A stretch of 64,000 nt of DNA from Penicillus capitatus (lineage: Eukaryota; Chlorophyta), in NCBI GenBank assembly GCA_965649825.1, contig OZ287708.1:496001-560000 (forward strand). The letters run 5' to 3'. A program made the translations under genes and the position numbers. Shown one piece after another: positions 34,282 through 45,712 of the stretch. The notes under the pieces were generated by a model. It did not search any database. It saw nothing but the letters and a program-made list of their open reading frames with translations, and had not been told where the DNA came from. Every line of letters starts with the position of its first letter. Position 1 is the first letter of the stretch.

Positions 34282-34526
34282 TTCTTGCTGAAGGGGGCAA
34301 TTGTATTGTTTACAGAGAAGGCATCAGAGTGAAATCAAACACTTCAATTTGATACGTGTTGGGACTCTGTTGCTCGTGTGTCTTCGGTCGAAGAATCTCT
34401 TTGCAATATCCAGCCGTCGTCACCAAAAGCTTCGTGTCCTTTTGCAGCCACTCCATAACCTTCTGCATTTCGGCAAGCATCTAAACAGAAGACAGTATGC
34501 GTCAACAGCAGATAAGAGATCCTGCG

Positions 34527-36567
34527 TCATGGAACTTGATGCAGTGAAGTGTCAGACAGGATGGTTGCCGTGTGGAAGGTGAGGATGGTAGAGAGCCAGT
34601 CAATAATGTTCTGCATCGAAGGAAGGCGCCGAATACCTTCGACAGATTCGATCGCCGACGGTGCAACCATCTCTGCGTACAGGATGCGAAACCACTTCTG
34701 CAGATAAAGCATGATGCATCTCAGCTGCGGTCGATCGAGCATTTCCAAAGGAGACTGCAGTTCCGAGCGATCCATAGGACAGGCGACAACGCTGTGCAAC
34801 AGAATCTCCATCATGCTGAAACGCTGAACAGCTGCGATGTGCCATTTGAGCCGCTCATACTCGTCCTTCGGCACATCTTCCATAGTCTCTACATCCTCGA
34901 GGGTGCGACGAAGAGATGCGTGTATTCGATCCAGAGCATTCGCCTGAGCTGTCAGTCCTTGTGGCTTTATGCTATGATGCAGTACTTCAGGCAGAAGATG
35001 TGACATCTGATCCGAATGTATTTCCTCGACGTTTGCCAGAAGCATGGCGAATAAATCAAACTGATGTGCCTCAAGGAGTCTCGTGGGTAAGTGTGGACAA
35101 GAGTTCAGCGATCTGGGTGGCGCAATAGAGAAGAGATCTCTGAGGAATGTCCAGTTGTGACTGCATGTCGATATCCACTCCGACGTTATCCCAGGTATAT
35201 CCAGCAGCAGAACTGTTTGACTGTCCTTCCATTCCTTCAGCAGATGCATCACCTCATCTGCCAGATCGATCCGATATTGCTGCACCTCGAGAGCCTCGTG
35301 CAGATTCTTCACACATTTCATCATACGTTTATCGAAGCTCTCCACGTCGGGCGAGATCTTTCCATTCATTTCTTGCCCAATCCGACAGATCTTTTTCAGA
35401 GTTCTGCGTGTCAGACGGCTCTTTTTCCGTGCTTTTGGCGCATTGAGATGCTGACTCCACTCTGGATGCTGCAAGATGGCATCGACTTCCGCCGTATTCT
35501 CAGCAGCATCCCCGTCATGCATTTCTGTCGTTTCGCTCATCTTTCGTTTTCGGCTCTTGATTCCAATACGCGTTGCCAATGTAGTCGGCGTCAGTTTCAT
35601 TCGATGCACGCCGCCTTTCTGTTCTTCTCCCACAAAGAGGCAAAACATTCCACTGGTCGAGAAATCGGGCACCATTTTGAGAGGAGCATCCACAATGCAC
35701 AACGGATCCAAGATTCCGCTCTCCCGTACAACACCGGCCGCCACGTCCAACACCACATACTTCAATTTCAACGTTTCCGATTGAGGACCCATGATGCAGA
35801 TCACCCCAGGGACGTTGAGATGAGAACAAACAGACAGTCCTCCTGCCAATTTTCGCAAATCCTCTGTCCCGGCTCTTCTCTTCATCGCCAGAAAATCGAA
35901 ACCATTCAGTTTGTACGTTCGGGATAAGACAAGTCCAGCTTGCGCTTTCTTGGGTGGAGTGTAGTAATGCACATCTCCTTCAGACCATACCGCACACACA
36001 GCGGCACCGAGGTGCGCCACGCCACAGAGACAGCTCGAAGGATCAGGTGATGCCAGAGGCGCCGCACCAATGGGGATCATCTTCGCATGCTGCGCTCTGA
36101 GAAAATGCGCCATGTATTGACACGATGCCGCACACCATAGGACCAGACAGAGCTCAGCTTGGTGAACAGCAAGGGCACTCAAGATCGCCTCTTTCGAATC
36201 GTCCTCGTCGACGAGATGCACAGAGGAGTGGATCGTGTGAATGCGTGGACTGACACAAGAGATGTTGCCGTCGGCCTCGACGGACACAACGAATCGCTCA
36301 CCAGAGGAGCTGTGAATGGGGACGAATGCAATGGGCGGCGTATCGAATCGGTGCAGTGGAAAGGAGACCATATCTTCGACGGTCGCGGCATCCCAGACAT
36401 GAAAACGGTGCGACATTTCGATGCGAACGCAGGCGGCGATGTCGATTGAATGCGTCAGATGTGCTGATCGACGTTATGAGCAGGCCATGCGACCTGTCCC
36501 TTAGAGGTGTCCCCTCCGTCAAATGGACTTCGACTTCGAAGGCACGTTTGTCTGTGTGCCTCGCCAT
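34527..36567 (-). CDS. NOL11: Nucleolar protein NOL11-like (t-UTP component)
   Basis: A 629-residue uninterrupted frame (from ATG 36416) with an N-terminal beta-propeller-like region and a helical C-terminus. The C-terminal part reads [18 protein letters not shown], then [20 protein letters not shown], which matches the NOL11 ending (LFLKYLYFLYL..., TLNQIMDWICLLLDANFT). NOL11 belongs to the t-UTP complex that couples rDNA transcription and pre-18S processing. A basic segment KSRKRKMSE near residue 300 may be a nuclear signal. The first exon probably begins upstream at [20 protein letters not shown], whose ATG (36567-36565) overlaps the SUMT ATG, with a short intron to an [18 protein letters not shown] frame. 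That join is unresolved. Confidence 0.72.
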
Positions 36568-37701
36568 GCAGCAGCGTTCTTCGATCGTGTCGTGTGGTCG
36601 GGTTAGTATCCCAACGCGCCGTTTCCAACGAACAGTGTCTCTTCGTGGGAAACGATGTCCGTCACGACGTGCGTTAGTGCGCCCGTCGGCGAAGAAGACG
36701 CATTTGCCGGATATCTCACTTACTCCTCAGCAAGCCGCGCATCTCATTCAATCAGATCCCGTTAAGAATCGACCGGGTTGCGTCTACCTTGTCGGAACGG
36801 GCCCAGGGGATCCCAGTCTACTTACCCTCGCCGCCTATCAGCTTCTGCAAACCGTCGACGTCGTTTTATATGACAGGCACGACCTAACAAGCGAAAGATG
36901 TAGTCCATGATATACTTACCTGCAGTGTTCTGCAGATTGGTCTCCAGCGAGATCTTGGAAATGATCCACAACGGCGCCAGAATGGTGTATGTCGGCAAAC
37001 AGAGTAGTTTTCATACGAGGACTCAGACCGAGATTCACGAACTGATGTCCATCTTTGCCGAAGCTGGATCCTCTGTCGTCCGACTGAAGGGCGGGGATCC
37101 TTACATCTTTGGCAGAGGAGGTGAAGAAATGCAGTATCTCCAAGAACGCGGTATCGCAGTACAGTGCATCCCTGGTATCACAGCTGCTTCGGGCATCGCA
37201 GCAGAGCTCGGCATTCCTCTGACGTATCGAGGTCTGGCAACGAGTGTGCGCTTTCTGACTGGACATTCGAGGGAAGGAGGCGAGAAGGAACTCGAACAGA
37301 CAATGGGAAAGGCACTGGATCCTCTTGCCACACTAGTGATCTATATGGGACTCCAAACACTGCCTCTCACCATACAAGGCATGATACAGAATGGCCAGGA
37401 TTCACAAACACCGTCCGTTGCAGTACGGATCCTCCGAGAGATGGCTGGTGCGATTCTTGGTTGTTAGGTGGAGCGTGGCACCACGGATGAGCAAAGGAGT
37501 GTCTTCTCGGAGCTGAGCCTGTTGCCAGATGCCGTTGAGAGGGCACAATTGAAATCGCCGACGCTGCTCATTATCGGTGAAGTGGTGTCTCTGAGCGAGG
37601 GCTGGCAAAAGTACAGAGATGGCGGAGAATCGCTTCAGGAAGGTCGAATGCATGCGCAGCTCATGCCTTGTTTACCTCTCCATTCCCCCACTCCCCTCTA
37701 A
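36566..37701 (+). CDS. SUMT: Uroporphyrinogen-III C-methyltransferase (siroheme pathway)
   Basis: SUMT makes precorrin-2, the precursor of siroheme for sulfite and nitrite reductases. After a basic, Ser/Arg-rich leader of about 50 residues (likely plastid transit peptide), the core shows [110 protein letters not shown] and, after a 48-nt intron (GTACGG...GTTGTTAG), [19 protein letters not shown] and [16 protein letters not shown]. All SAM-binding and active-site blocks are intact. The tail after GEVV is extended and unlike the family. Its start codon overlaps that of NOL11. Confidence 0.9.
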
Positions 37702-37870
37702 CACCATCCCGCAAAATCTTTGACTCGTGCATCAAGAATGCGTTGTCATGATTTACATGGAACTGGCCGAAAACCGAGACCGCTTGATTCCCACTCATAA
37801 CATAGAATGTTAAGAAACAGCCAGAGTATCACTGGTGATGTGACTCGCAATGAAATGCAGTTCCATTGGT

Positions 37871-39308
37871 CTACGAATGCACGTATTCTGCAACGTCATC
37901 AAATGAGAATCGATGAACCGATAGATCTGAAAGCAATTGAACAGTTACCACTCCTTTCTCACTCTTTCGGTTAAGGAGTTTCGCTTTGGAACCTTTCAGG
38001 TTGCCATGTACAACAATGACGATCGAGCCCTCCTGACGAGGAACGACCGTTTCCAGAGAAGAGGCTTTGATGCATTCCTTTAATCTCTGGGAATCATCCA
38101 ACAGAAGATTTGCAACACCAGGGCGCACAATATCCACAAGTACACCTTTCTTCAGATAGCAATCACCCTTATCCAATCGCTTGTCAATAATCCGAACGCG
38201 GATTCCTGTCGTCAGCCACTGTGCTTGAGCATCTACCCCATCCTCCTCGTTCTGGACACCGACCACTACACAGTCAGATGTCAAACAGGTATGCCTAACC
38301 TTAGGCACGGCATCGCTGGTCTTCTGCTTCTTGCTTCGACGAGTGGATTCCTCTGTGGTGTTTGCATCGCGGAGGTCATTCAGAGGCACAGAGACTTCCT
38401 CTTCATTGGGCAAACGCACCAACACATCGCCTAGAAGACCGTATAGCCTCATCGATCATCCCATCTGCTGCCACGGCACCTTCGTTGTTCGGAGACTGGA
38501 CAACGACGCAGGGAAATCCCCTGTGTTGGCCAGATGTGATTTTTCTCTTGTCTCCGACACGGATACCCGCTTCTTCGTAAGGCACCAGTTTCTCATCCAA
38601 GGTCCGTACATGACGAACTTTTCCATCTGTACCCATCGGCAACACCATGGCAGGACCACGTTTTTTCTTGGCAGGGTGATTTGGAGCTGCCCCCAATCCC
38701 AGTCTAGACGCTCTGGGGACAAACTCAATGGCCTCTACTGGTTTTTTGTCTTTGTTCTTTCCGAGGACCTCACCCTCCTTCCAGTCCATTCCTCTGAGCA
38801 TCGCTAATCCAAATGCTTCCACTGGCATCCGTTCATAAGCAGAGGCATCTGCTTCATCAGGCAAAGCCTCGATTTCAGCACGGAAAGTCTCTAGACTCTC
38901 CTTATCCGTATCCACATTGCCACCTGCTGTAATTTCATGGACGAATTCCAGATCGGTGGCATCTGATAGAAGGCCTTGACGTGACTGCTGCAGTCCATAC
39001 TGCACCGCTTCTGTTTTCTGTCCATCATCTTGTGCCGCTTCGAAGCGTTCGGACGATGAAAGTTGCTCTTTTGTGGTAAGAGCCGTCGGGACAAACCTCG
39101 GGACGAAAGCGGGGCCTCCAGTCAGTCGAAAGCGATTGGCCTGTTTGGGAATCACGAGCTCTTCGGTTTCACGAGGTGGCGCCTCCTCCTCGCCAAAGCG
39201 CGATATGAATTCCTTCCCGACAGACGGCGCCTCTGGGCGCTTTATCGCATGGTGGTTTTTGAATGTCCGTTTGAATCCAAAGCTCAAAGGTTCTCCGGAG
39301 AGCGACAT
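37871..39308 (-). CDS. GPKOW: G-patch and KOW domain splicing factor (GPKOW/MOS2/Spp2)
   Basis: A 301-residue first frame contains the SLSFGFKRT opening and PRFVPT, then the Spp2/G-patch segment YERMPVEAFGLAMLRGMDWK followed by GEVLGKNKDKKPVEAIEFVP. It leads to a first KOW motif in IRVGDKRKITSGQHRGFPCV. A second exon carries WLTTGIRVRIIDKRLDKGDC, YLKKGVLVDIV and a second KOW-like IVIVVHGNLKGSKAKLLNR. GPKOW/Spp2 recruits and activates the DEAH helicase Prp2/DHX16 during spliceosome activation. One intron joins the exons near 38430. This factor is notable in a genome whose genes are so heavily interrupted by tiny introns. Confidence 0.87.
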
Positions 39309-39309
39309 T

Positions 39310-39353
39310 TTTAACGAACGAACACACTAACGAACGAACGAACGAACGAACAA
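39310..39353. repeat. (CGAA)n microsatellite
   Basis: Repeated CGAA units, interrupted once (acgaacgaacacactaacg, then several further units), lie just upstream of the GPKOW start and inside the short divergent promoter region shared with the CCT gene. Such tracts vary in length between strains. Confidence 0.85.
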
Positions 39354-39591
39354 CACATAGATACATGCATGCATAATGTACCTGCTTGCGAACAAACATA
39401 CACATCAGCTGGGGCACCGTGACATTCAGACAGCTTAATTTGCTGCGCTCGTTGTCAGGTGGGAGAGGGAGACGAACCGAATACCATTTTGAAAAGAACA
39501 ACGTGTGTTTAGGCGTTTGTCGACGCGTCGGATCGGTATTCGTATGTCTATGCGCTGTCTTGGCTCGTCGACCACAATAAACCGCGCAGAA

Positions 39592-41044
39592 ATGGGCGCC
39601 AACGAGGAACTGACCAACTTGCTCAATGCCCCTAACAGAGAAGACTTCTGGATATCGATGGACGTGGATGCCACGTATCATGTAGATGCGCCGTGGCACG
39701 CGGTGCGTGAGACAATGCCGCCGTTCGATTCGTCGAAGAAAACCGCGTTGCAGCACGGACACTTTGTCGACGTCAGCAGTCCGACCACACCCTCTTTCAG
39801 CACCGCCGACCAGCTCTATGCGTTTGGAGTAAGTCATCGCGATGCGCGATGAGCGAGTTGTTCTCAACCGACGCTGTTATCCTGTACAGGATGCGAGTCT
39901 TAACGGGTCGGACGCCTTCGGCCAGAACTTCTTGCCGGACGCGGTGCTCGAAGCTGTTCCCGAGACGAACACTCTCGCAGAAGGGTGTGTCTTGAGCATG
40001 GAGAATTCTGTATATCATCGCCTTTGCAGTCTCCCTCCTTCCGCTTACCACCGATGCAGTTCTCGGCCTCTCTATGCCGATGTCGAGTATGATGTGACCG
40101 CTTCGGCTCAACCCTCAACCGGCCATGAGTCAGAATCAACAAATTCCAGCTTGGAAACAACCTTCCAGCTCCCAGAGAATTTCATCGCACAAGTCTGTCT
40201 GCCTTGACATGGGAATGTCATGATGTGACAGATGGTACTGCCTAGGAGAGGTCGGGATCCCTGTGCAGAATCTCGAATCACCCACCCGCCAACATCTCCC
40301 TCTCGACGATGACATCCCCCGTGATTTCTTCACTCTTCGATATCAAAATTCCCGAGTCATCACAACTAACCTCGACCATCCGAAATGTCAAGGTATCTCT
40401 GATGGAAAGCATCTATTTATCCATATACTGATGATGTGTGTGTGTAGATGGAGTGCGAAAGTCTTCCTACGATGATGGTGCGTCCATCACATACTTTGCC
40501 TCAGATGACACCCCCAATCTTGCCAAAGCTCTGTGCTAATGGACCTGCTCTGTCCTTTCCGTCAGCTCGACTTTTAGATTCCACAGCATGGGAATCGGAT
40601 CCAGTGGGAAGTGTATTCGGAAGAAGTTTGGCACATTCTTCTGAGCCAAAGTGCGACGACCGTTCATCTTTGCACAAATCGCATAGCACACCCACGATTT
40701 CGTGCATCTCGCGTAGTCCAGCAACAGGGTGCAACCTTTTTTGCAACACAAATCTCGGCACAATCAGCAGGCGTCCGAAGAAACCCTATATTGGGAAGCT
40801 AACACCTGAGGAAAGGCAATTGAAGATTATGCGATATAGGCAAAAGAGAAATCAACGAAAATTTGATCGAGGTGTCACCTATCAATGTCGCAAGACACTG
40901 GCAGACAGGCGTCCTCGTGTCAGAGGAAGATTTGCTCGCAATAATGACATCCACGCGACCTTCCCAAAGAATAATCACTCTGCGTCAGAGGTGAAGCCAT
41001 CCTGTCGCCATTCTTCTTCGATGCCAAAAGCAGATGTCTACTAG
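39592..41044 (+). CDS. CCT-domain regulatory protein
   Basis: The C-terminal exon carries a clear CCT motif: RQLKIMRYRQKRNQRKFD, then YQCRKTLADRRPRVRGRFAR. CCT domains occur in plant and algal regulators such as CONSTANS, pseudo-response regulators and ZIM-type proteins, and mediate DNA or NF-Y binding. The preceding exons are low-complexity, rich in Ser, Thr, Pro and acidic residues (NREDFWISMDVDATYHVD, DAFGQNFLPDAVLEAVPE), with no B-box or receiver domain visible. Introns end near 39890, 40258 (TGATGTGAC at 40221-40229) and 40446. A frame extending back to ATG 39505 exists; 39592 is chosen as the start of coding-like sequence. Confidence 0.8.
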
Positions 41045-41684
41045 GAGGGAACGGACACTCCTCAAAGACCATCGTCATTCTAGAGTGTGTAAAGCTTGCT
41101 TGAGTGAAGCTGTCTTTCGTTATGATCGTCATTGTTGTTGTTGTTGTTGATGTCGTCGTTTGTTGATGAATTGTCGTCGTTTGTTTGTTATTATTGTGAT
41201 CCTCTCAAATACTTTTCTCCCTCTTGATATGTGATGCATTCCTGATCAGCGTGGGTTGACGGAACATGTTATAGTGTCGAGATGGGTGTTAGAGGCTGTA
41301 GTTGCATAGACTGTCGTCTGCATTGCTTCACTTAATTCATTGGTGATGAATTGCTTTTTTCGCGATGGAACGTCGCTATTGGGTAAATAAAAGCACGGGT
41401 CTGGCCTGGAATCTTATACGAATAAGGCATTCGTTTGTCCTTGAACTAGCGGTCCCGTCGTCCTTAGTTATTGACGGATTCTGTGATCTGGGTGTGTTTT
41501 TAGTCATGACTACAATATCAAACACATCTTGACAATTCGGTCCCTTTGCAAAAGATGTGAAAGACTTGGCTGCGCATGACTGTAACACCAGAAGTTCATC
41601 TGAGATCGACGACAAGAACACACAAACACACGCTATCATCGCCTTAGCCCGCGCACACACGACTCAAACAACATCCATGTCTCT
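41045..41684. repeat. Spacer with (GTT)n and GTCGTTTGTT repeats
   Basis: 640 bp between the convergent CCT and catalase genes. It holds a GTT triplet run near 41130-41150 followed by GTCGTCGTTTGTT repeats to about 41190. The rest shows no gene I can support and is probably the two 3' untranslated regions. Confidence 0.6.
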
Positions 41685-43429
41685 CTACAGCAAAGCAGCC
41701 GACTCCATGCGAAGAGCCTCCGTCAGTTTGGAACCCAAATCCGCATCACACTTGGACCAATAGCTCAACCAAATCCTGATGCGTAACGGTGAGGGGATAG
41801 TATACGAGAGCGCGTGAGGATAGGCATACCTTCGAATCTCCTTGGTTGTGCGAGGATGCAGCAACATTTGCAAAAAGCGCTGCCGGAAACGTTCTTGACG
41901 AGCAGCGTCCCAACTTCGGTATCGATCCCCAGGCTGCGTGAAATTGTCCTCTTTCTCAATGATCACTTTCTCACGAACGCCTGTAACATTCATCTTCGAT
42001 GTCGGGTAGGCAGCTGCATGGCGTGCAACATCGTGTCTAGTAGACATGACCGAGCATCAGCCGAGAGAATAAGCATAGAGATGCTGACCTCGATGGAAAA
42101 TAGTTCACCTCTTCTGTCCTTTTCATGAAATTCATCGCCCCATCGTGGTGATTATTGTGAAAGGGACACTTTGGTGCATTGACAGGAAGCATCAGATAAT
42201 TGGCCCCCAATCGGTAGCGCTGTGTATCGGCATAGGAAAAGACACGTGTCTGAAGGAGCTTGTCCTCTGAGTAGGTTACACCAGGAACCACCAGTGCCGG
42301 ACAGAACGCCAAGGACTCATTCTCATTGAAAAAGTTGTCGACGTTCTGATTGAGCACCATGCGACCGACGGGCTGCAATGGAAAGAGATGTTCTGGCCAA
42401 ATCTTCGTCACATCGAGAGGATCAAAGGTAAACTTGTGCTGATCTGCTGGATCCATCGTCTGAATCTTGAGTGTCCATTCGGGGTAATTCCCGGCAGCAA
42501 TGCTCTCATAGAGATCCTGCGTGGCATGACTGTGATTCTTTCCACCCACTTGAACTGCCAAATCGTCTGCGAGGCATTTCACTCCACATGTAGGTATCCA
42601 ATGGAACTTGACGTAGGTCTCCCGTCCTGCTTTGTTGACCAGCTTGAAGGCATGGACGCCGAATCCTTCCATAAATCGATAGTTGGCAGGGATCCCGACA
42701 TCGTCCAGCAGAAAGGTGAACTGAGCAGAAGGGACAAAGATGGGAAGCCGGTATATGGCGAGAGATAGACCTCACCATGTGCAGACTCTCTGGATGGTGT
42801 GAGAAAAAATCCAAAATCCGCCAGTCCTGCACAGACAACCATCGACACTGCGTTTGACAAATCTCAAAATCACACTTCCTGAATGTGTGAGACAGGATTG
42901 GGCTTCAATGCGTGGACCATGTCTGGGAACTTGATTCCATCGCGAATGAAAAACACCTGTATGATCACACAAGCATACACAGGCGCCTTTGATATCTGAC
43001 AGTTACTGGGAAGTTGTTCCCAACGAGATCGAAATTTCCTTCCCTGGTATAAAACTTGACGGCAAACCCGCGCGGGTCACGTATTGTCTCCGGTGAGCCT
43101 CGTTCATGAATCACCGTAGAAAAACGTACAATCACAGGCGTCTGGACGCCAGCGGCTCGCAAGAAGTCCGCACATGTCAAGTGCGACACGTCGTGTGTCA
43201 CTTCGAAAAATCCCTTTGCACTGGCGCCTCTCGCATGGACGACGCGTTCAGGGATGCGTTCCCGATCGAACTGCGCGAGTTTCTCAAGGAGATGGTAATC
43301 CTCGACGAGGATCGGCCCACGCTCGCCAACCGTCAGCGAGGCGTTGTTGTTCGAAACGGGCGCGCCGCTGTTCGTCGTCCAGTGTGTGGAATCGTAATGC
43401 GCATCGGGTCGCTGCTTCTCGTAATCCAT
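41685..43429 (-). CDS. CAT: Heme catalase
   Basis: Catalase dismutates H2O2. The first exon has [18 protein letters not shown] (distal His in VVHARG), [40 protein letters not shown] (distal Asn in VGNN) and FPV. Later exons give [45 protein letters not shown] and [20 protein letters not shown]. The proximal heme Tyr is in [20 protein letters not shown]. The end is [14 protein letters not shown] and a helical tail finishing RMESAALL, without an SKL-type signal. The start at 43429 (MDYEKQRP) is preferred; a longer frame to 43618 would overlap the divergent mTERF-like gene. It may remove peroxide from the five oxidases 15 kb away. Confidence 0.92.
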
Positions 43430-43523
43430 GGAGTCAAAAGGGGGATGAAAGGCAGAGGGATGCCAGCGATGAGACCGACGGATGCCTGACGTCGGCTGAT
43501 GAGGTGGCATTGCCTCAAGAATG

Positions 43524-44408
43524 ATGAACGTTAAGGCGACGTTGGGCGTCATACGGTGCTCCAGGCCCATTGAGCCTCCTCGTCGCATAGGAAGACGACG
43601 AAGGTCGATCGATTGCAAAAAGGGCTTCTGTGCGGCAACACGGTGCTCAAGTGTGTTTGTGCGGTGCGGTGTGGATCCTCGGCATCTGCCAGATGTTCAA
43701 CCTCCATGGGCTCTCACTTTCGATCTCCGCGAACGCGAGACGATCTGGACAGAGCAAAACAAAGTCTCTTGATCTTTAAGATCCTCTATCGACCTATGTG
43801 GAATCGCAGGCTCGGCTGGTGCAATTCATTGCGAGTGATCGACTGGGTATCCCTCGCGAAGAAATGAAAAAACGCATCAGAGAGTTGTCGATTCTGTTGC
43901 CAGATATGGGTGAGGCAGATGCTTCGATGTCTCCACTGTGAGACCCACCTGTCTTGTCATGAGTGTCGAGGTATTCCAGTATCCATCCTGATCTACTGGC
44001 AGAGATTCTCAAGAGCATCGATCGCGTGGCATTGACCATGATCGAATTAAAGAAAGCGTTTCCCAATACAAACGTCAGTGTCATGCTGGCGCGAAATCCT
44101 TCGCTTCTGCTGCAAAGTGTACCGTCGATTCTGGCACAGGCAGAACAAGTATACGCCCATCGCAAGGGTGATCAAAACGGGACGCTGTGTCAAATGTCTA
44201 GACAAAGGCTCTATTGGAAATTGACGTCCTGGATGAACTCATAGAGCAATACCCTCTGTTCTTGGATCCAACGGCTGTGGAAGAGGTTCTGAGCGACTTG
44301 CAGAGACTGGTTCCAGGAAATGCCAAACTGCATTTGGTTAAGAATCCATCGCTTCTACTGAGCACTGTCAAAGGAAAGAAGAGGTTGGGCGAACCAGCCG
44401 ACATTTAA
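43524..44408 (+). CDS. mTERF-like repeat protein
   Basis: A basic, Arg/Cys-rich leader (about 80 residues from 43524) is followed by repeats with the P-x-LL pattern of mTERF proteins: [57 protein letters not shown] and [13 protein letters not shown]. mTERF proteins bind organellar nucleic acid and act in organelle transcription or intron splicing. Introns are needed near 43770, 43940-43975 and 44190-44205 (ending ATGTCTAG). Assignment rests on repeat style only; other alpha-helical organelle proteins of algae share it. It converges with the TPR gene 47 bp away. Confidence 0.5.
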
Positions 44409-44455
44409 AAAGGCATTCCGATAGACTTATACTCACCTGCTTAGGCACTGCAGAT

Positions 44456-45119
44456 CTATTTTCTGTGCAGAGGCTTTGATGGTTTCTTTTGTCTACTGGA
44501 TTTCTTTCGACCGTAGTCGGAAGCTGTCTTCTTATTGTCACCCTGTGCTGTCCTATCATCTGTGCTGCCTCCCTGTCCATCATCTGTCCCTATCTCGATG
44601 TTCTCTTGTTTAGATCCGTTGTCTCTGCTTTCCGCCCTTTGCGATTCTTGTTCTTCGAGCGCCTGGGAGAAACCCTGAGCGCTAAAGCATGTCTCACACA
44701 CAGGTATGTCATGCCTTTTTGTGGAGATGGATCAGAATACTGCACGTTGGTTCTATTTCGAGTGCCTTCTCATAAGACAGTATCGCCTGACGATAAAGTC
44801 CCCTTTCGTACTGTGCCAAGCCCAATCGAGCCCATCCCTTGGCCCAGGTCGGTTTAAGTGCCACCACCTTCTCTGCGTCTTTCATAGATTTTTCAAAGTC
44901 GCACAGCTGAACGTACGCTGCAGCACGATTGCTGTAGAAGATCTCATTCCTGCAGCGACACACCAAAATCGCGGCACACATAACCAGAGAAAGGAAACCA
45001 GACTCTGGCTCTAGTTCAATGCATGTGGTATAGTGTTTAATCGCTGTCCACATGTCACCCTTTCTGAAAGCTATGTTGCCGTTCTCTTTACATATACTTG
45101 CCTTCTCCTTTACAGCCAC
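44456..45119 (-). CDS. Tetratricopeptide-repeat co-chaperone-like protein
   Basis: Three TPR units in the style of Hop/STI1 and CHIP TPR domains: KASICKENGNIAFRKGDMWT, then AIKHYTTCIELEPE, IFYSNRAAAYVQLCDFEKSM with DAEKVVALKPTWAKGWARLG, and AQYERGLYRQAILSYEKALE. The Lys, Asn, Asn, Lys and Arg carboxylate-clamp positions appear present (K..GN..F, N.A..Y, K..AR), so it may bind the EEVD tails of Hsp70 or Hsp90. After an intron the C-terminal exon (CETCFSAQGFSQALEEQESQ) ends in an acidic then Lys-rich tail, SSRQKKPSKPLHRK. A first intron (GTTTCC... or nearby, ending CTGCAG) removes a hydrophobic insert before NEIFYSNR. Confidence 0.75.
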
Positions 45120-45149
45120 AACAGGATGTCACACGTGTCATGTCAGAAT

Positions 45150-45541
45150 GGACAGACTTCGTTTGTCATGGATGGATGGATTTCTTTCTCCTGTGCGAAA
45201 CAGTATAGATGATGCTGTTCTGTCCGATCGGGTGGAACCGTCCGACCCCTTTGAAGCCTGGCCACCTGTTGTCGACACGACGTGATGATGTGACAGGCAC
45301 AGATCAACAACACTTCTTATACCACTTGATCATGATTGAGGGTTTCGTGATCGCTCATAAAGGACTCCGACGATCCGCCGCCGCCGCGTCCGTATCCCCT
45401 AAGTTCCGCGAGTTCCATCAAGAACTTTGGTATGGGTCCTTCAGAGAAGCTCTCTGCGGAAAACCGAAGGGCAAACGAACAGATCCTGCACCTATAGCAG
45501 ATTCGACGCTGGACACACTGACACGCGGATTGCCGGTTTGA
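45150..45541 (+). CDS. Short hypothetical protein
   Basis: Two coding-like segments: MDRLRLSWMDGFLSPVRNS with SDRVEPSDPFEAWPPVVD, then MIEGFVIAHKGLRRSAAAAS with REFHQELWYGSFREALCGKP and a stop at 45541. Between them lies GTCGACACGACG followed by TGATGTGAC (45286-45294) and an AG, so they may be joined by an intron, though I could not settle a frame. A basic, alanine-rich segment in the second part could be a targeting leader if translation starts at that Met. No family recognised. Confidence 0.35.
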
Positions 45542-45712
45542 TCGACGATCGCGTCATCGATTTGACGTCCCACGTCCGACCCGAACAAAGATAAGGCAAA
45601 CGGCGACGACATCGCGAAAAGACGTCTGAAGGCAATAACCGAGCAAGACGAAGCGGACGAAGGTCAATGTCATTGCACGACAACGAATTTGATTCTATAG
45701 GTTCCATCGAAT

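Noticed and set aside
35091-35927. A 278-codon plus-strand open frame
   Set aside because: It is antisense to the NOL11 coding sequence, has no domain or start context, and is best explained as an open antisense frame.
39169-39867. A 232-codon minus-strand frame
   Set aside because: It runs antisense through the first exon of the CCT gene and into the (CGAA)n repeat and the other frame of GPKOW. No motif is present.
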